NCBI GenBank assembly: GCA_050084985.1
Contig: JBITNC010000001.1
Location: 184,574,001 to 184,638,000, forward strand
Source: Nageia nagi
Lineage: Eukaryota; Pinophyta
Direction of reading: 5' to 3'
DNA: 64,000 nt
The notes beneath the pieces are model-generated. The model saw only the letters and a program-made list of their open reading frames with translations, did no database searches and had not been told where the DNA came from. The translations under genes and the position numbers were made by a program. This document shows, one piece after another, positions 43,086 through 56,486 of this stretch (the first letter of the stretch is position 1; each line of letters begins with the position of its first letter).

Positions 43086-44759
43086 TGGTCACCCAATTAT
43101 TGGGTTGATGGATTGTTGGCTTTCAAGGTTGGGCTTGGGAAGGCTTGAATACCTGAAATGGGACATAAAGACAATTTGGCATCCCATGTTGGAAGTTAGG
43201 GAGGTTCAAGAATCCACATTGGTAGTTGGAATAGTTTGGTACCCTATGTTAAGTTTAGGGAAGGTTTGGCCTCAACTATGGACCAAAGGCTCCCCCTATT
43301 TACACTCACACATGATCTACTTAAGGTTTTTGCAAGTAAATTATCCAAGAGACTTTAATTTGCATGCATCTCTATCCTTTTTGAAGATGATAATTTGGCA
43401 TTAGATGAGGAGTTGTAGGAACATCATATCATAATTTTTGCATGCATTATTGATACATGAGGATACAACTTCAACATTTCACACAGGACCTTCATCATGG
43501 ATGGAACATATTGAAGTTGCATTCCACTCTAGTAGATTGTAGTCAACAAAGTTGAAGGATTCTTGTAAGATAATATGCTACAACATTCTACCATTTCTTG
43601 AGGATAAGTAATTAGATAGGGGAGGCTTTGTGATGTCCACATTTGATTATTGTATTTAATTATGGAATTCAATAGATTCTCCCTTTGTACATATTTAATT
43701 TTTAATTATGTTTTATTAGCTAGGAATTGGGATAGAAGAATTAATGGGTCATTGGATTCCACTATGAGCCTAAGTGGTACATGTCCCTCCCAAGTGTAGA
43801 TTAGATTATTTTAATGTACTTGGAGATCCTAAAATATGATTATGGGAATCCCAAGGTCTATTTAGCACTTAGAGGATGGATGAGCATTTCATGGTCCCAA
43901 TGTTGAGATTGGGAGCACTTGTACACATGCAATAATCTTGGGGAGACTTATAGATCCTCACATTCACCCATGACATTCATGTTTCCCCCTAGATGTCCAT
44001 GCATACCTCCTTAACCTACACATGCTTTCTTAGATCGACATGGAGCATGAGGGAGGCCTAAAAATCCATGTTGGACTTAGAATGATTCCTAGGTACCAAC
44101 ACTAGGGTTTGAGAGGACTAGGTGATGATATTGGGGTGAGATCCAAATACATGAAACCTATATTAGCCCTTAGAGTATTATTGTTGGATATATATTGATT
44201 TGATAATATTACTCATACTATCCAAGGAACATAATTCTTATCCCAATGCTAAGCAATATCCCTAGGTGCAACATCTAGGAGAGTTAGTAGGCTAAGAGAT
44301 CTTATTAATCTATGAATTTGGTGTAGCACCTTAGCCCATCTAGTCATATTTTGAGGTTAAGCTTCTACCATTCAGTTAGTCATCAAGGTTTGAGGAGGGC
44401 TCCTTTGGTGGAGAGGATTAAAATTATGAGGGAGCAAGACTCCATCCATCATTTGTCCATCCAACAGTGAGAGACACACATTATGCCCTAGTTTTCTCCT
44501 TCAAGGCCAATGTGTAACCCTTGGGGCCTAGTATTGTATCATTGATCATTATTTATCTTCAATATAGTCATTGGGTACTTGTATCTCATGTTATATTATG
44601 CACTATTCTATGTATGAACATTGTCGTGTATTTACTCTTTCATGCATTTTGTAGCTAGATGTTGGCATGGTGAGGTTGTGTTTGCTTGTATCTTGAGCTC
44701 TAACCCTAACATTGGCATATTAAGATGTTGAATACTTGTTTATACCCTTCTAGGCCAAA
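43086..44759. other. Unassigned stretch between G2 and the G5 gag piece
   Basis: The plus strand carries several loosely repeated GG-rich phrases (TTTGGCATCCCATGTTGGAA at about 43,170, TTTGGTACCCTATGTTAAGT at about 43,233), suggesting old short tandem repeats. A 99-codon plus frame (43,105-43,404) is Trp- and Gly-rich but resembles no protein I know. No gene is supported. Confidence 0.4.
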
Positions 44760-45290
44760 CATGGGTATTTTTCTAAAGGAATTTGCTTATTTGTGCAAGA
44801 AATTTCATTAAGGTTTTTACAAATATTATCACATAATAATTGTGATTTCCATTCAGCTTAGTATACAAAAATATTGACCTCTTTGTATTTACAACTAATT
44901 CAAACTCTAAATACTTATTCATATGAATAATCTAGTTTAAATTTCCATTATAGCATGCAGCCTCTAACTTAGATTTCTTCCCCACTTTTAAGATAATCAT
45001 TATGAACCTCCTCCCTTATCCATCCATCTCTTCTTGATATGAATATTTAATATATTTTTCTTCCTCATCATTATTTATATTATTGACATGCACTCCTGTG
45101 TTAGTTTATACAATCTTGATGCCTTATAATATTATAGAAATCACCCTTAGCATAATCTTAACCTACTAAACAATGATTAGTAATCCTTTTTGCACTGACA
45201 TATTTCAATCTCCTATGATCCCCTTGATCTTATTTTAAATCTCTCATTAATTTACTACTCTCATTCAATTGTTGGATCTTTGGCTTTGAT
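44760..45290 (-). pseudogene. Gypsy gag N-terminal fragment (G5) with primer-site region
   Basis: Minus from about 45,050 gives EEKYIKYSYQEEMDG, a stop, GRRFIMIILKVGKKSKLEAA, CYNGNLN, a stop, IIHMNKYLEFELVVNTKRS, which follows gypsy gag N-terminal patterns (a Phe/Tyr-Glu-Gly-like core and an E-x-Y-F-like end). The reading stops near 44,760. It lies just inside a primer-like site at 45,270-45,295, so this is the 5' end of an element in minus orientation. The missing remainder may be G4 at 24.3-29.0 kb (see findings). Confidence 0.55.
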
Positions 45291-45298
45291 ACTAATTA
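45272..45298 (-). promoter_or_regulatory. Primer-binding site and LTR edge of G5
   Basis: Minus reads TTAGTATCAAAGCCAAAG, very close to the TGGTATCAGAGCC type complementary to initiator tRNA-Met. Next to it, plus TGTGGGTAGG at 45,299 would be the LTR terminus (minus CCTACCCACA). Confidence 0.55.
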
Positions 45299-48200
45299 AT
45301 GTGGGTAGGAATGAGGTGGAAAATGAATTAGGGTCACCTCAAATAAGGTGATAATATAATAAAAAAATTCCTTACACTAATACATTAATTTCCTATTACA
45401 AATACAAAAACTCAATTCTATATCTTATTCTACTCTTCTAAGTTGGAATTATGGGTTACTATTCCATTTATTAGGCTTTATGTCATCTCTAATAACACTC
45501 CTCCCCTTCTTACTTATTACTCTCTATATTTTCTAATTACTTTTCTTCCAATCTTTTAATCTTTTTATCTATGTGTATTGATTCTCCTTTATGTCATTTC
45601 CTCAACTAACCTAGCTTATGCTTTAATAATTATTTCTTTAACCTTCAACATCATATAATAAGAATAGGTGTGGTTGGAAGATTTATCATTATTATCCTTA
45701 CAATATAATTTGATATATATGATCATTATTCTCATTTTCTTTCTCAATTCTCTAATTGAAATAATAAATATTTACCTCAATAATAATTATTCAAACCTCT
45801 TCCTCCTTTTGTTTCTAACCATCCTCTATAATTTAACTATTTCTAGTTACATCATATCATGTTGATTCATCTTTATCCATAGAAATGTTGATAATCTATA
45901 TGAGTTTATTTGAGATAATTTATTACTTTTAGGGGATTTGATCATGTTATCTAGAGAGGTTACCAATTTTATATATTAGACCAAATATTTTGGATGTTTA
46001 CATCATTTTTATGTGAATAAAACCTTGATGTGAATCCCTATGATTTTATACTTAAATTAGTGATATCATTCTAAGGCCATGAAGGTCAATGGGCAAGCTC
46101 ACCAGCTATTGAATAGGTCTAAATTCTCTTATCTTGATTAAGCATTTTTTTTAGTTCTTTAAAAATCTGATAACTAAAAGGCTATCATGGACATGAAAAA
46201 GTCCTAATTTTGATCTTCATTTGAGCTTCTATCCTCAAGTTGCTTTGATATTATATTGTTAAAATTGTTCAATTTTTAATGCTAAGTCTTTTTGGTCTTT
46301 TAGTCTTTAGGTGCTTTATATTTTTATGTTTAACTTTTCTTGAACCCTCATGAGATTTGAAGTTGATATGGTGATGAGAGGTTTTTGGTATAAGGTATTT
46401 TTGGGTTTTGATATTTAGTGCTAATATTTTCATTTCTACAAAGTTTGGTTTGAAAAGATATGAGTGTTATTAATAGATTAGGCAAGATAACGAAAATGCA
46501 TAATTGTTACTAAGAAATTCTAGCTAAAGAAAGAAAGAAAGAACTCATGTAAGTTTATTAACTAACTCCTCTCATATTCTCTTATATAATTTGTTAAATT
46601 CTTTTATAAAAGTATACTTCTATTTTATAAAAAAGTATATGAAAATGAAATTGAGAACACTTATGAAGATCATTGCATAGACATTGATTCTCAAAAATAT
46701 TTTTGAGAATTTGTAATATATAATATAGGTAGGAATTGGAGTTTTGATCATGGTATATGGTGACATACTTTAAAGATACCATTGAGGAGGAGGATGTATT
46801 AGTTATTATATCTATTCTTCTTTTTTAAGCTAAATAATTATTTAAGAGGGTGCTAGGTAACTAGTATTGGTTTGATAATTTTATGTCACCTTAAGAGTAT
46901 TGTTTAAGATGACTTAAAAAAATGTTAGCTTAGATAGCTAATAATGAGTCTAGATATTTTTTTTTAAATGAAAAATTTAAATTATACATATTTATTTATT
47001 AAATAATAAAAGTACCTTATATTATAATAGCAAACCCTTTTAAAGATTTATAGGTATAGAATTTTATTCATATAAATAATACTACCCTTTATAATTTTAC
47101 ATGATTATTAATTTTTATCTGAATATTCATAGATAAGGAATACCATATATCTTTGTGTACACATTAATTTTATTATTATTATTTATTCATTTTTATGGTC
47201 CCATCTATGTAGATATTAGATTGAGTGTTTAGTCTTATATACCTATCTCAACTCATAATTAATTATTTAGATGTGGTAGATATTGTAATGTGTAATATTA
47301 ATGCCTCAATTAAAGGAGGTAGTGAATACGAGTACATTGAGTATCAAGGATGAAAAGGGTAATAATAATAATATCAAATTAATGGTGAAGGTTAAAGGTA
47401 TAAATGAGGTTTCTTGGGAAGAAATTACACTTAGTATTTCCAAATCAAAATGAGTTATTATAATATTTGAATGGGCTATTAATATATATGTGGAAATGGA
47501 TGAGTAAATCATAACTAAAGACTTTGATGATGGTTTTATATGGAATTTAATGAGAGATATAATATGATATGAGTATTTAGGTAGAGTTTGAATGACCTTA
47601 TCAAAAAATATTATAATTGGAGAAGTAGTAATAATCGTGTTAGTAATACTTATGAAAGATGTTAGAATATATAAAATAAAGGTGGCAGAATGGTCATTAA
47701 AGGATGTGGTGTATCAATTTCTCTCAAACATTTATGCACAAAATCTTGATTACTTGATGTAAATTCTATAAATATGTTCTTAAATTCTTCTAACATAGGT
47801 ATTTAAGGTATTTTTATTACATTTCATATTAATTTTCTTTTATATATAAATTTTAATATTTGCACACATATATATGATCCCTAATCCTTTTATATTATTG
47901 GGTATTCTTAAATATTTTATGATTCATATTCTACATCTGAAATTTTCTCAATATCATCATTTATTAAAATTTTAGAATACCCATATTCAAGATTTTTATG
48001 CTTTAGATTGGTAGCTTTGTGGGTTTAAGAAAATAAGTTAACATCTTGTCTTTATGATTTATATTCACATTTCAATTTTTTTATGCTTTTCTTACATTTT
48101 TAGATGATTAATCTATTTTGGATATTTGGGCTAATCAAAATTAGTTTATTTGGCATCAAATATAATATTAAAATTTTAAAAATTAAAAATATTTGAAAAG

Positions 48201-48529
48201 ATCAATGTAATATTTTACCAACATTTTTATGAAAATACAAACCTTTTCAAAAGGAATCCTAAGAATATTAGGATTACTAAAAACATTAAAATAAAACTAT
48301 CCTTGAACTAAAACCTAGGTTGATTAAATAATGCAATATATGATATCAAATTATAACACTAAATATATAACAAATTCTAAATGGATTTATAATAAATCAA
48401 ATAATAAAATTAATACATTTAGTTATTATGATAATGAAAAATATCATTAATTTCTTATGCACCACTCTATGATGAAATAGTGACATGTTATAGTGGGACA
48501 TATATAAGAAAACCACATTATTTATTTTT
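45299..48529. other. AT-rich stretch: probable G5 LTR start, then unassigned
   Basis: The first few hundred bases (from 45,299) are the candidate G5 LTR in minus orientation; its other end cannot be placed. Beyond that the sequence is highly AT-rich with no readable motif on either strand. Short frames at 45,668, 46,594 and 47,306 look like random open runs in low-stop sequence. A short GAAA-type microsatellite lies at 46,528-46,545. Confidence 0.4.
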
Positions 48530-51500
48530 TGAATGAAAAAGACCTTTCAATTAATATAAAATCTCTTTCATACAAAAAAAGGGATGAGTGAAGTTAAGCA
48601 CACCCCATGAGAAAGCATAATAGATAAACCAAAAGGTATCCCCTTTAAACTAACTCTAGGTTAGGAATTCATTTTGAAGGAACTCAACTAATGGAGTAGG
48701 GTGCATTCCCCCAATAATCAAGTAAGTTCCATAGATGTTGAATCTCCACATTCACTTTCTCAACTTGAACAATAATCTTAGTAGAAAATAGCATATTTTT
48801 CTGCTAAAGAAAAGGAATGTGAAGCTTCTTATCGAGCAAAAATAATATTATTCCTAACCTTCCAAAGATGATATAAAATACTGAGTCAAAAAATATGTCA
48901 AATTTCCCCCAAGGTTTTAGAGAATTGAATAGGGTTAACACATGAACCTAGGAACAACGAGTAACCATAAAAGGTTGAAAGAAGAAAAGAATCCAACTTC
49001 AAGCATCTAAGGCTTTAGAACAAGGCTAAAATACACAAGTGAAACTATCAAGTTCCCCATAAAAAGCATAAAATGGGTTGGCCACCCCAAAATATTGAAG
49101 CTTGTGGCCAATAGGTAAGCCTTGATGCAACAAGATCCATGCAATGTTTTTTGTTTAAGGTCAAGGTATTAGGAATAGATTATAGAAAATCATAAACACC
49201 ATCTAGATTGGTTGGAAATAAGATCCTAATGATTTTTTAGATGCTCAAACATAGGGACATTAGAAGATAACCAAAGATAGCCTAATTTGGGTTTAAACTT
49301 TTGAAGATGGATATTCTTAGGCCAACGCCAATCATCCCATAATGGATTATGAAAATATCATCCTAGTTTCCTCCAAACAAAAAATGGAATTTTGTCAAGG
49401 AAAACCTCAAAGTTAGCATTTTCATTTGCTCACAAATTGAACTTTGTTGCAAAATTACTCCCAAGGAAACTAATGCTTGGTTTAAAAATAAAAAAACTAT
49501 TAGAAAGAGTCAATTTCCTTCTTATGAAAGCAAAGGGCTTTGACCCATAGAACATTTTCTAAAGGCAATCCATCAAATTTGATTACAGGAGATAACCAAA
49601 AATTTAGTGAAGAAAGAGAGAGCTCCTTGATGAAACTTGCTTCCCATTCCATTGAATCCATGGTTTGTGGGCTTACCAAGATTTCTAGATACTATTTGCA
49701 TTGAAAGAACTAACAATATTAATAGGAACTTGAGCAGTGAGAATTATTTTAAGGTTTAACCCTTTCCAAGATTTCCTACCATATAGGGACCTATAGATAC
49801 ATAATGCCAAATAAGAATATTCCAAGCTTCATCACCCTTTAAAGATCTGACTACTCATTTGGAACACAAAGCAAAACCTTGATTGTGGCAATAAAAAATG
49901 CCTATTCCACCAACAACATGAGGAAGGTAGTAGATATCCCATGCCAATCTATGGAAACCTCTTTTTTGGATATCAAAATCCCAAATAAAATCTTTGATAA
50001 GCATGTCTAATTTTGGTAGCATGCCTTAGAAGGGACCCAAAAAGAGGAATAGTACACATGAGTAGAAGCTCAGATCTTCATGCAAATTTGGTACCTCCCT
50101 CAATAGAAGACTTTTTGATATTCCAATACTTGAGATTTTTCTCAATATTCTAAATAACAAAGTTCCAAAGCTAAGAAGGGGAAGTCTGAATGATAAGGGG
50201 AAAAATAAGAAATTTAAACACCTCACTAGGTTGAATACATTTCTAGGGAAAGAGGCTAAGCCATTAAGGCATAGGTGTTGATGCTTGTCTAAAGTAAGAA
50301 GTTTTTTGCCATTGAATATTGGAGCCATAGGCATAATAAAAAATATTCAAACACTCTAAAATTGATCAAATAGATTGCTCATCTTTAAGAAGAGTCAAAA
50401 AAGAATCATAAAAAAATAGCCATTAATGAGCTGCAAGGGGGAGTTAGGCAAAGCAATTCCTTGAATCATACCCTACTAAGCTTTATGTGCCAAAAGATAA
50501 CCAAAATCCTTAGTATCTAAAATAAAAAATGAAGGGGATAAAGGAAAGCCTTGATAGAAAGAGAGAGCAAGGGTAATGGTAGGGGACCAAACACCATTCA
50601 TTGTAAGAACAACATAGGCATCTCAAAATAACATTCAGATCAATATAAGAAAAATAACATCTAACCCAAGTGCTTGGAGCATGGATAAGATAACATGACA
50701 TTGAATCCTATCATAGGCTTTTTCAAAATCAATTTTAATAAATAAAGCTTCTTGACCAGAAACCCTTTCCCATTCCATGCCTTTCCAATAAGCAATAACA
50801 TTATCTAAGATATAATGAGCCTTTATAAAACCTATTTACTATGGAAAAACAATCAAAGGAAGCAATAATTTAAGCTTATGAGCTAAAGCTTTGGAAATAA
50901 TTTTATAGCTCACATTTAACAAAGTTATAGGTCTCCAATTGGTAATGATCTTAGGGTCTCCTTGCTTGTGAATGAACTTGATATTACATTTATTCATTAA
51001 TTGGCCTAGAGAGCCAATGGCCATAGCTTCCTTGTACACTTGAAAGAGATCAAAGCTAACAAAATCCTAAAATTATTTGTAAAACTTGTAAGAAAATCCA
51101 TCAATTCCATGAGCTTTCTCATTAGCCATGTCAGAAAGAGCAGTATTAAGATCCTCAAGAGAAAGAGGATGATCACAAATATCGCTCTAAGCCTTAGAAA
51201 GTTTCAGATGTATAAAAGAAGATCACTCCTTAATGACATTTTTTTGAGCATTAGTAAGAGGTTGAGAAAAAAATATAATTGGTAATGGACCACAAAAGTG
51301 TTAATAATAATAGGAAGGGAGGTAAAATAGAACCCTTTTGCTTGAATAACATGAAACTAAGTGGCATGAACAAGAGGGCAAAGGTGTTTAAAAAATTTCT
51401 TAGAGACTCTATTGCCCACTTTAAGCTAATTCATTTTAGCTCATAGTTGAGCTCCTTTGGCTTCATACAACTAAGATTTTCTAATTTCATGTCATAAATA

Positions 51501-51790
51501 AGTAACATAAGCTTGAGTAGGTTGACTAAAAGGAATAGCCTCTAGTCTAAGGGTGGCTCATGTAAGCTCTGCTTGAAGAGCATTATTACCTTTTCTTCTC
51601 CTCCTAGCAACCTCAACACCAAGGGTGTGAAGAGTAAAAGTGGTCTTGGTGATGGTATCATTACACCATTGAATCCACCTTGAAGTCCCAAAGGTTGGGG
51701 AATTAGATTCCAAATGTGACAAATATGGGCTCTCATAAAATCACTTTGTAGAAAGGAAACACTAAGATAGAATTGTGAAGTGAAATTTCT
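48530..51790 (-). pseudogene. LINE (non-LTR) reverse transcriptase remnant
   Basis: Minus from 51,790 shows the linker before RT (SQPTQAYVTYL, then WLKVGNRVSKKFFK), RT entry motifs at 51,040-50,840 (EAMAIGSLGQLMNKCNIKFI, HKQGDPKIITNWRPITLLN, VSYKIISKALAHKLK), the palm with KIDFEKAYDRIQ (first Asp) near 50,740, and SFYQGFPLSPSFFIL near 50,550 for the next motif. The FADD-like box is not clearly readable; GYFFMILF, then a stop, stands near it. The C-terminal DMLIKDFIWDFDIQKRGFH follows near 50,000. The 3' end and short A-rich tail lie at about 48,560-48,530. The endonuclease side is cut by the copia family B LTR at 51,791. Stops and shifts are many. Confidence 0.85.
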
Positions 51791-52281
51791 TATTGGAATG
51801 TATATTGCATTATTTTAAAGGTTTTGTAATAATCTTCTATGTAAATTCACTAATACTTAAGGGTATCATTTGATACCTTAAGTATTTAAGTGAATATGAT
51901 AATGTAACTTATAATACACTCCATTTCATGAGCATGCCCCTTGGGTAATAGGATGTGTAGTCATGCTATTGTACATTGGATAAAAATGTGATCCAAAGAG
52001 GGATTTTGGCATATAAATAGAAGGATCCCTTTTTATGATTACACAACAATTGTGGAATAAAGTTATGATATAGGATAGAAGTGTAGGAGATGAGATTAAG
52101 AGGATTGTAAGAGAGTTGTATTTGTGATTGAAGTAAATATCTATTTAGTGGATGTACTCCTAGTTGGAGGAACCACTTACATCTTGTGTTGTGAGATTGC
52201 TTTGTGAGTTTGTTAGATGTAATTGTGAGCTTTAAAGAGATCTTGGTTGTTTAGGAATTATCTTGTTAATGTTAGTTCCTT
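51791..52281 (+). mobile_element. Copia family B LTR, copy 2 (491 bp)
   Basis: The first bases read TATTGGAATG instead of TGTTGGAATG, so the terminal TG is mutated. The rest aligns with copies 1 and 3, including the TATA box (GGCATATAAATAGAAGG near 52,010) and GGATGTACTCCTAGTTGGAG. A primer site follows, so this is a 5' LTR or the left edge of a partial element. It cuts the LINE to its left. Confidence 0.88.
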
Positions 52282-52283
52282 CA

Positions 52284-52296
52284 ATTTGATATCAAA
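52284..52296 (+). promoter_or_regulatory. Primer-binding site of copia family B (copy 2)
   Basis: TTTGATATCAAAGC follows the LTR end by two bases and matches the initiator tRNA-Met primer type TGGTATCAGAGC with several changes. Confidence 0.65.
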
Positions 52297-52791
52297 GCAA
52301 CTTGGAGGCTCCTCTTCACATCCTAGGTTTAAAAGTTTCTCTTCAAATTTTTGGGAGATCTTAATCATCTTTGGAGTTATACTCTTCTTGTTTGAGGTAA
52401 AACAATTTAGAGGTAGAACCCCCTATCCTTTTTAAATAGTTCATTTTGATACTAACATTTTTTTTTTATTATGTTAATTCAAATCCTACCAACATTGTCT
52501 TAATAACATAATATGTTACTACTAATATTGAAGAGTTGCAATATTACAATATGTTAGTTCTACTAACAATATTTCTTGTTTGAGGCAAAGTATGCAATTT
52601 GTATACTAATTTTTTTTTTGGTTAGTTGCAATATGGTTATATTTTTATTTACATATATTTTAATCCTTTGGTATTAAGAGGTCTATATATGTAAAAAGAG
52701 CATTTTTTTAAAGTTTCTATATTTGCTTCTAATTTATAGAAAACTTATATGAGAATGAGATTTTTTGTTCAAAAGTATTTTTTTTTAAAAT

Positions 52792-52859
<68 letters not shown>

Positions 52860-52989
52860 AAAGGGGGCAAATAATATATTGTACAAGTTTTTTTTATAAA
52901 GATGATATTACAAGCTTTTTTTACAAAGCTGATATAATTTTTTTTAATAATATATTGTCCAATTTTTTAACAGAGTTGATATAATTATT
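52297..52989 (+). mobile_element. Copia family B internal leader and (TA)n
   Basis: AT-rich leader with GAGGTAAAACAA and GAGGTAGAACCCCC, words resembling the leader after LTR copy 3 (GAGGTAAAATCAAG). No gag frame follows. A perfect (TA)n tract spans about 52,796-52,853. Homology to family B then ends and the long LTR of copia A begins at an uncertain point. Confidence 0.5.
52796..52853. repeat. (TA)n microsatellite
   Basis: About 29 uninterrupted TA units. Confidence 0.97.
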
Positions 52990-55470
52990 TTAAAAAATTA
53001 AAAAAAAATTTGAAAGCATGTGAAAGGGTGGAGGAGGTGGCTTCCCTCGTGGCTTATCACTACCACCTAGCCGGCCACCTAACCTTGTAGCCTCCCACTG
53101 CCACCTTGCCAACCTCTTATCCTCATAGCATCCTGCCACTACTGCCCCCCCTCCTCATAGCCTACCACCACCTCCTAGCCCTTTTCCACCTCTCCACTAT
53201 GGTTTTTCTCTTCACCATGGCCTTTGTAGGCCCTTCAACTTTTGTATCTCCTCTATCATGGCCCTCACCCATGCTATCATCACTTAGTCATGGCCCTCAC
53301 TTGTGCTATTTGACCTACACCTCTATGTGACCCCTTTTTGCTTAATGATGTGATTACTCCCTCATAGCTTATTTTTTTCCCTCCTTTCATTTTTCTTCTT
53401 TTCTTCCTTCCTCACATGGCATGGCCGCTCAACCTCTTGCATTCTCTCTATGTGGCCTCACCTTTGCAGACCTCCCTCCACCTCTTGCTCACATTTATGT
53501 GCTAGCTACTCTTTACACATAAGGAAGGTAGGGAAGGTAGCTAAATTTTTTACCACAACACCATGCTTCTCCCATCATCTTCTAGGTCCTCTCCTCCATT
53601 GGGCCTCCTCTCCACTACCAAACTCAGCACATGAAGTTCTACTAGGTGAGACTAGGCCAACCTCCTTCGCTCGGCTAGACTAGGCTAACCCCACCTTGTG
53701 GCTTATTCCAGATCCACCCTCTACTCACCATTCATGGCTTATAAAGCTTTGCAGCACCTAAAACCCTTACATAGATTTGAAATCTTTTGCAAGAAGCCTC
53801 TCCTTTGTAGCCTCACTCCATAGCCCTGCTCCACCTCAAAACCAGCTGCTCTCCCCACTCTATGTGGCCATTCTCTCTCCTCTCTCCCTTTCATACTACA
53901 ACCTTTTAAATTCCTTCTTACTCCATGAATTTTGTTTTATTGGTGAGCATTTATTTTTTTCATGATTACTTATAATTCTTTTTCTTGCACCTAGAAGCAA
54001 TAAATACTCCTTTTTTATGGGCATTTAATATTTCTTTACTTGCAAGTTAAAATTTACCCTCTACCCATATTAATGGTCTTAAGTAGAGTAAAAGGCAAGT
54101 TTTTTGCATGAAAGTAATCATTTTTGACATTTATTATTTGCCATAATTTTTTGGGGGTTGTGGAGTAATTTTTTAAAAGGAGAAAAAAAAAGGGGGCAAT
54201 TTTTTTTGCATCTCTCCTTAGTCAAAATTCTAAGGTAACCTAAAAGTTTTATAAGCAAAAGAGGGGGATATTTTATTAAGGGATATTTTTTTGAGAAAAA
54301 AGGGGAGAAATTTTATAAAAGTTTTACTTAAAATTTAGATCTTTATGCAAATTTGATATGTCTATTTTTAAATAATTGATATTTAATATAAATAGACTTA
54401 TGCAATTAAGTGAATGATGCATTCTAAAAGGAATGATACTTGCTTAAATGTCTTAAGATGCATGCTTATTTTTTAACTATGAAATAATGCATAGTACTTA
54501 AAAATTTGTGATACATGCTTAGACACATGCTACTTATTTCTTTAAAGTTAAGATGCATACCTAGTTTTTTAAGTTATGATATTTATGCATGCTTACACTT
54601 AAGTATTTATCATTCTTTTTGCAAAGTTAACTTATGGGAATGATGCATTTTTTGATTCTTTATGCAAAGTATGGAATAAACTTATAAGGATTGATGTAAA
54701 GATGTTCTTTAGGGGTGGGTAAATAAAACCCATTGTACTCTTAGGTTTCAAATTGCAAATGGATGGTTTTTTATACTCTTTTACTTCATGTTTTACATTT
54801 TTACTTTATTTACTTATGTAAAATTGCAAACATTAAAATGAGCAACCTCCTAAAATGAACACATCTGCATGTACATTCTACAACATGACTTGTTTAGAGA
54901 GCCATGAGGTGAGGACAAGTGGATTGGAGCCTTTAAGTTCGATGATCCAAATGGTGAAAAGTCTGTACTTCTCAATTGCCCCTAAGTCCTCTGTTGGTCT
55001 AGATTTAACTCTAATAGGTGGATAGGTAAGTGTGTAATGATACCACATATTTGCATGTTCATTCAAAGATTATCTTGATAACTTAGGAGGACAACTTAAA
55101 ACTCAATCAAGATTAATAATTTGGTCGATCCAATAAATATAAAAACCTTGAAAAATAGCTAGTACTTCTTGTGAGAGTATATTGCTACCCAAGGAGAACT
55201 GATTGAGGATTGGTAGGACCTGAGCTCATCTTGTGTGGACATCTAGGTGAAGACCTAATTTTAGAATAGAAAATAAGCTTCAAAATGTCACTCTACATCT
55301 ACGATTCTTGAGATGAGAAATGTATTTGGGTACATGAGTTATTATTTGATTTGTAAAACATTTGCACTTGTGAATCAAATCAAGCATGTATTTAATGTTA
55401 AATGTAATATGTAATATTTACTTGATGATCCATAAATAATAAGATTAAAATTTCACTTTAATCTTTACTT
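52990..55470 (+). mobile_element. Copia A 5' LTR, long (limits approximate)
   Basis: The segment 54,190-55,055 aligns with 62,000-62,814 on the same strand: shared GGGTGGGTAAATAAAACCCAT against GGGTTAGTAAACAAAACCCAT, ACATGACTTGTTTAGAGAGC against ACATGACTTGTTTAGGAAGC, and GTAATGATACCACATATTTG against GTAGTGATACCACATGTTTG. Its left part (53,040-53,960) is unusually C-rich on plus, with many CCACC and CTCC words. The exact ends are unclear; homology after 55,060 continues here but is interrupted at the other end by LTR copy 3. Confidence 0.65.
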
Positions 55471-56447
55471 AGGATCAATTCACACTTAAAACAATTAAGT
55501 GCTTGTAAAGGAAAATCAAGAAAATAATTGTAAACACAGAGAAGAGAAAAGCATTCACCATAGAAGAGACAAGCCAAATTTATCCTCGTTCACCCAGTGT
55601 GGGCTACATCCATCTCAAAAGCTCTCTACTATCAATGGGTGGAATCACTTTACAAGGCCTCCTTGGTCCTTCAAAACCTCCTCTCACACTCACAACACAC
55701 TCATAGCTTTGAAAATCACAACAAAATTAAGAACAACCTTCTTGAAATCCTCCTTTTTTTATGTCCAATTTGCTCCCTTTTTATATAATTTTTGGAGCTA
55801 AAACTAGAGAGTATTACAACTAGAAAATTAGATAAAAAACCTATTTTCATATACCCATTAACCTCCTTGATCTTCTTGTCAAATCTAGGCTCAAATTGTT
55901 GCAAAAATCTCCTAAAAATGAGCTCTAAAATGAAAAAACACACTCTCTGGACTGTTTCAAGCTAACAAAATTTTTTAGCCTAATAATAGGACCTTAGGCG
56001 AATCAAAAATCACCAAAAACCTTTGAAAATTCCAAAAAATACATTAACAAACTTAAAATTGGGTGGGTGCACTATGGTGGTGACACATGGTGCTTGTTGG
56101 GCAGAAGTCAACCTCCTGTTGATTGGAAGCTTGGCTGGTGGTCAGGTGGTGGCATGGTGGTTTAGCTAGTAGCTTAGTCTAGCATGGGTGGTCAAATGAT
56201 GATCAGACATGGTTGCATGGGTGGCTTGGCTGGAAATGCGGTCAGATGGTCACACGGTTTCCAATAGGCATAGTCAAACCTCCTACAGACCCCTCTTTCC
56301 CCCATCTCATCACCTCCATGTAGTGCTTGACTCACCTCCATATAGTGCTTGACTCCATGCAGGCTATTTTGACTCCATAATGGCCCTGAATCCACTCCTC
56401 CTCTGATGTGGTCCTCCACGGTGGAAGGTCTCACCAAACTCATTTGA

Positions 56448-56486
<39 letters not shown>

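Noticed and set aside
43105-43404. 99-codon plus-strand frame, Trp-rich
   Set aside because: Repetitive GG-rich phrases explain the openness; no recognisable domain.
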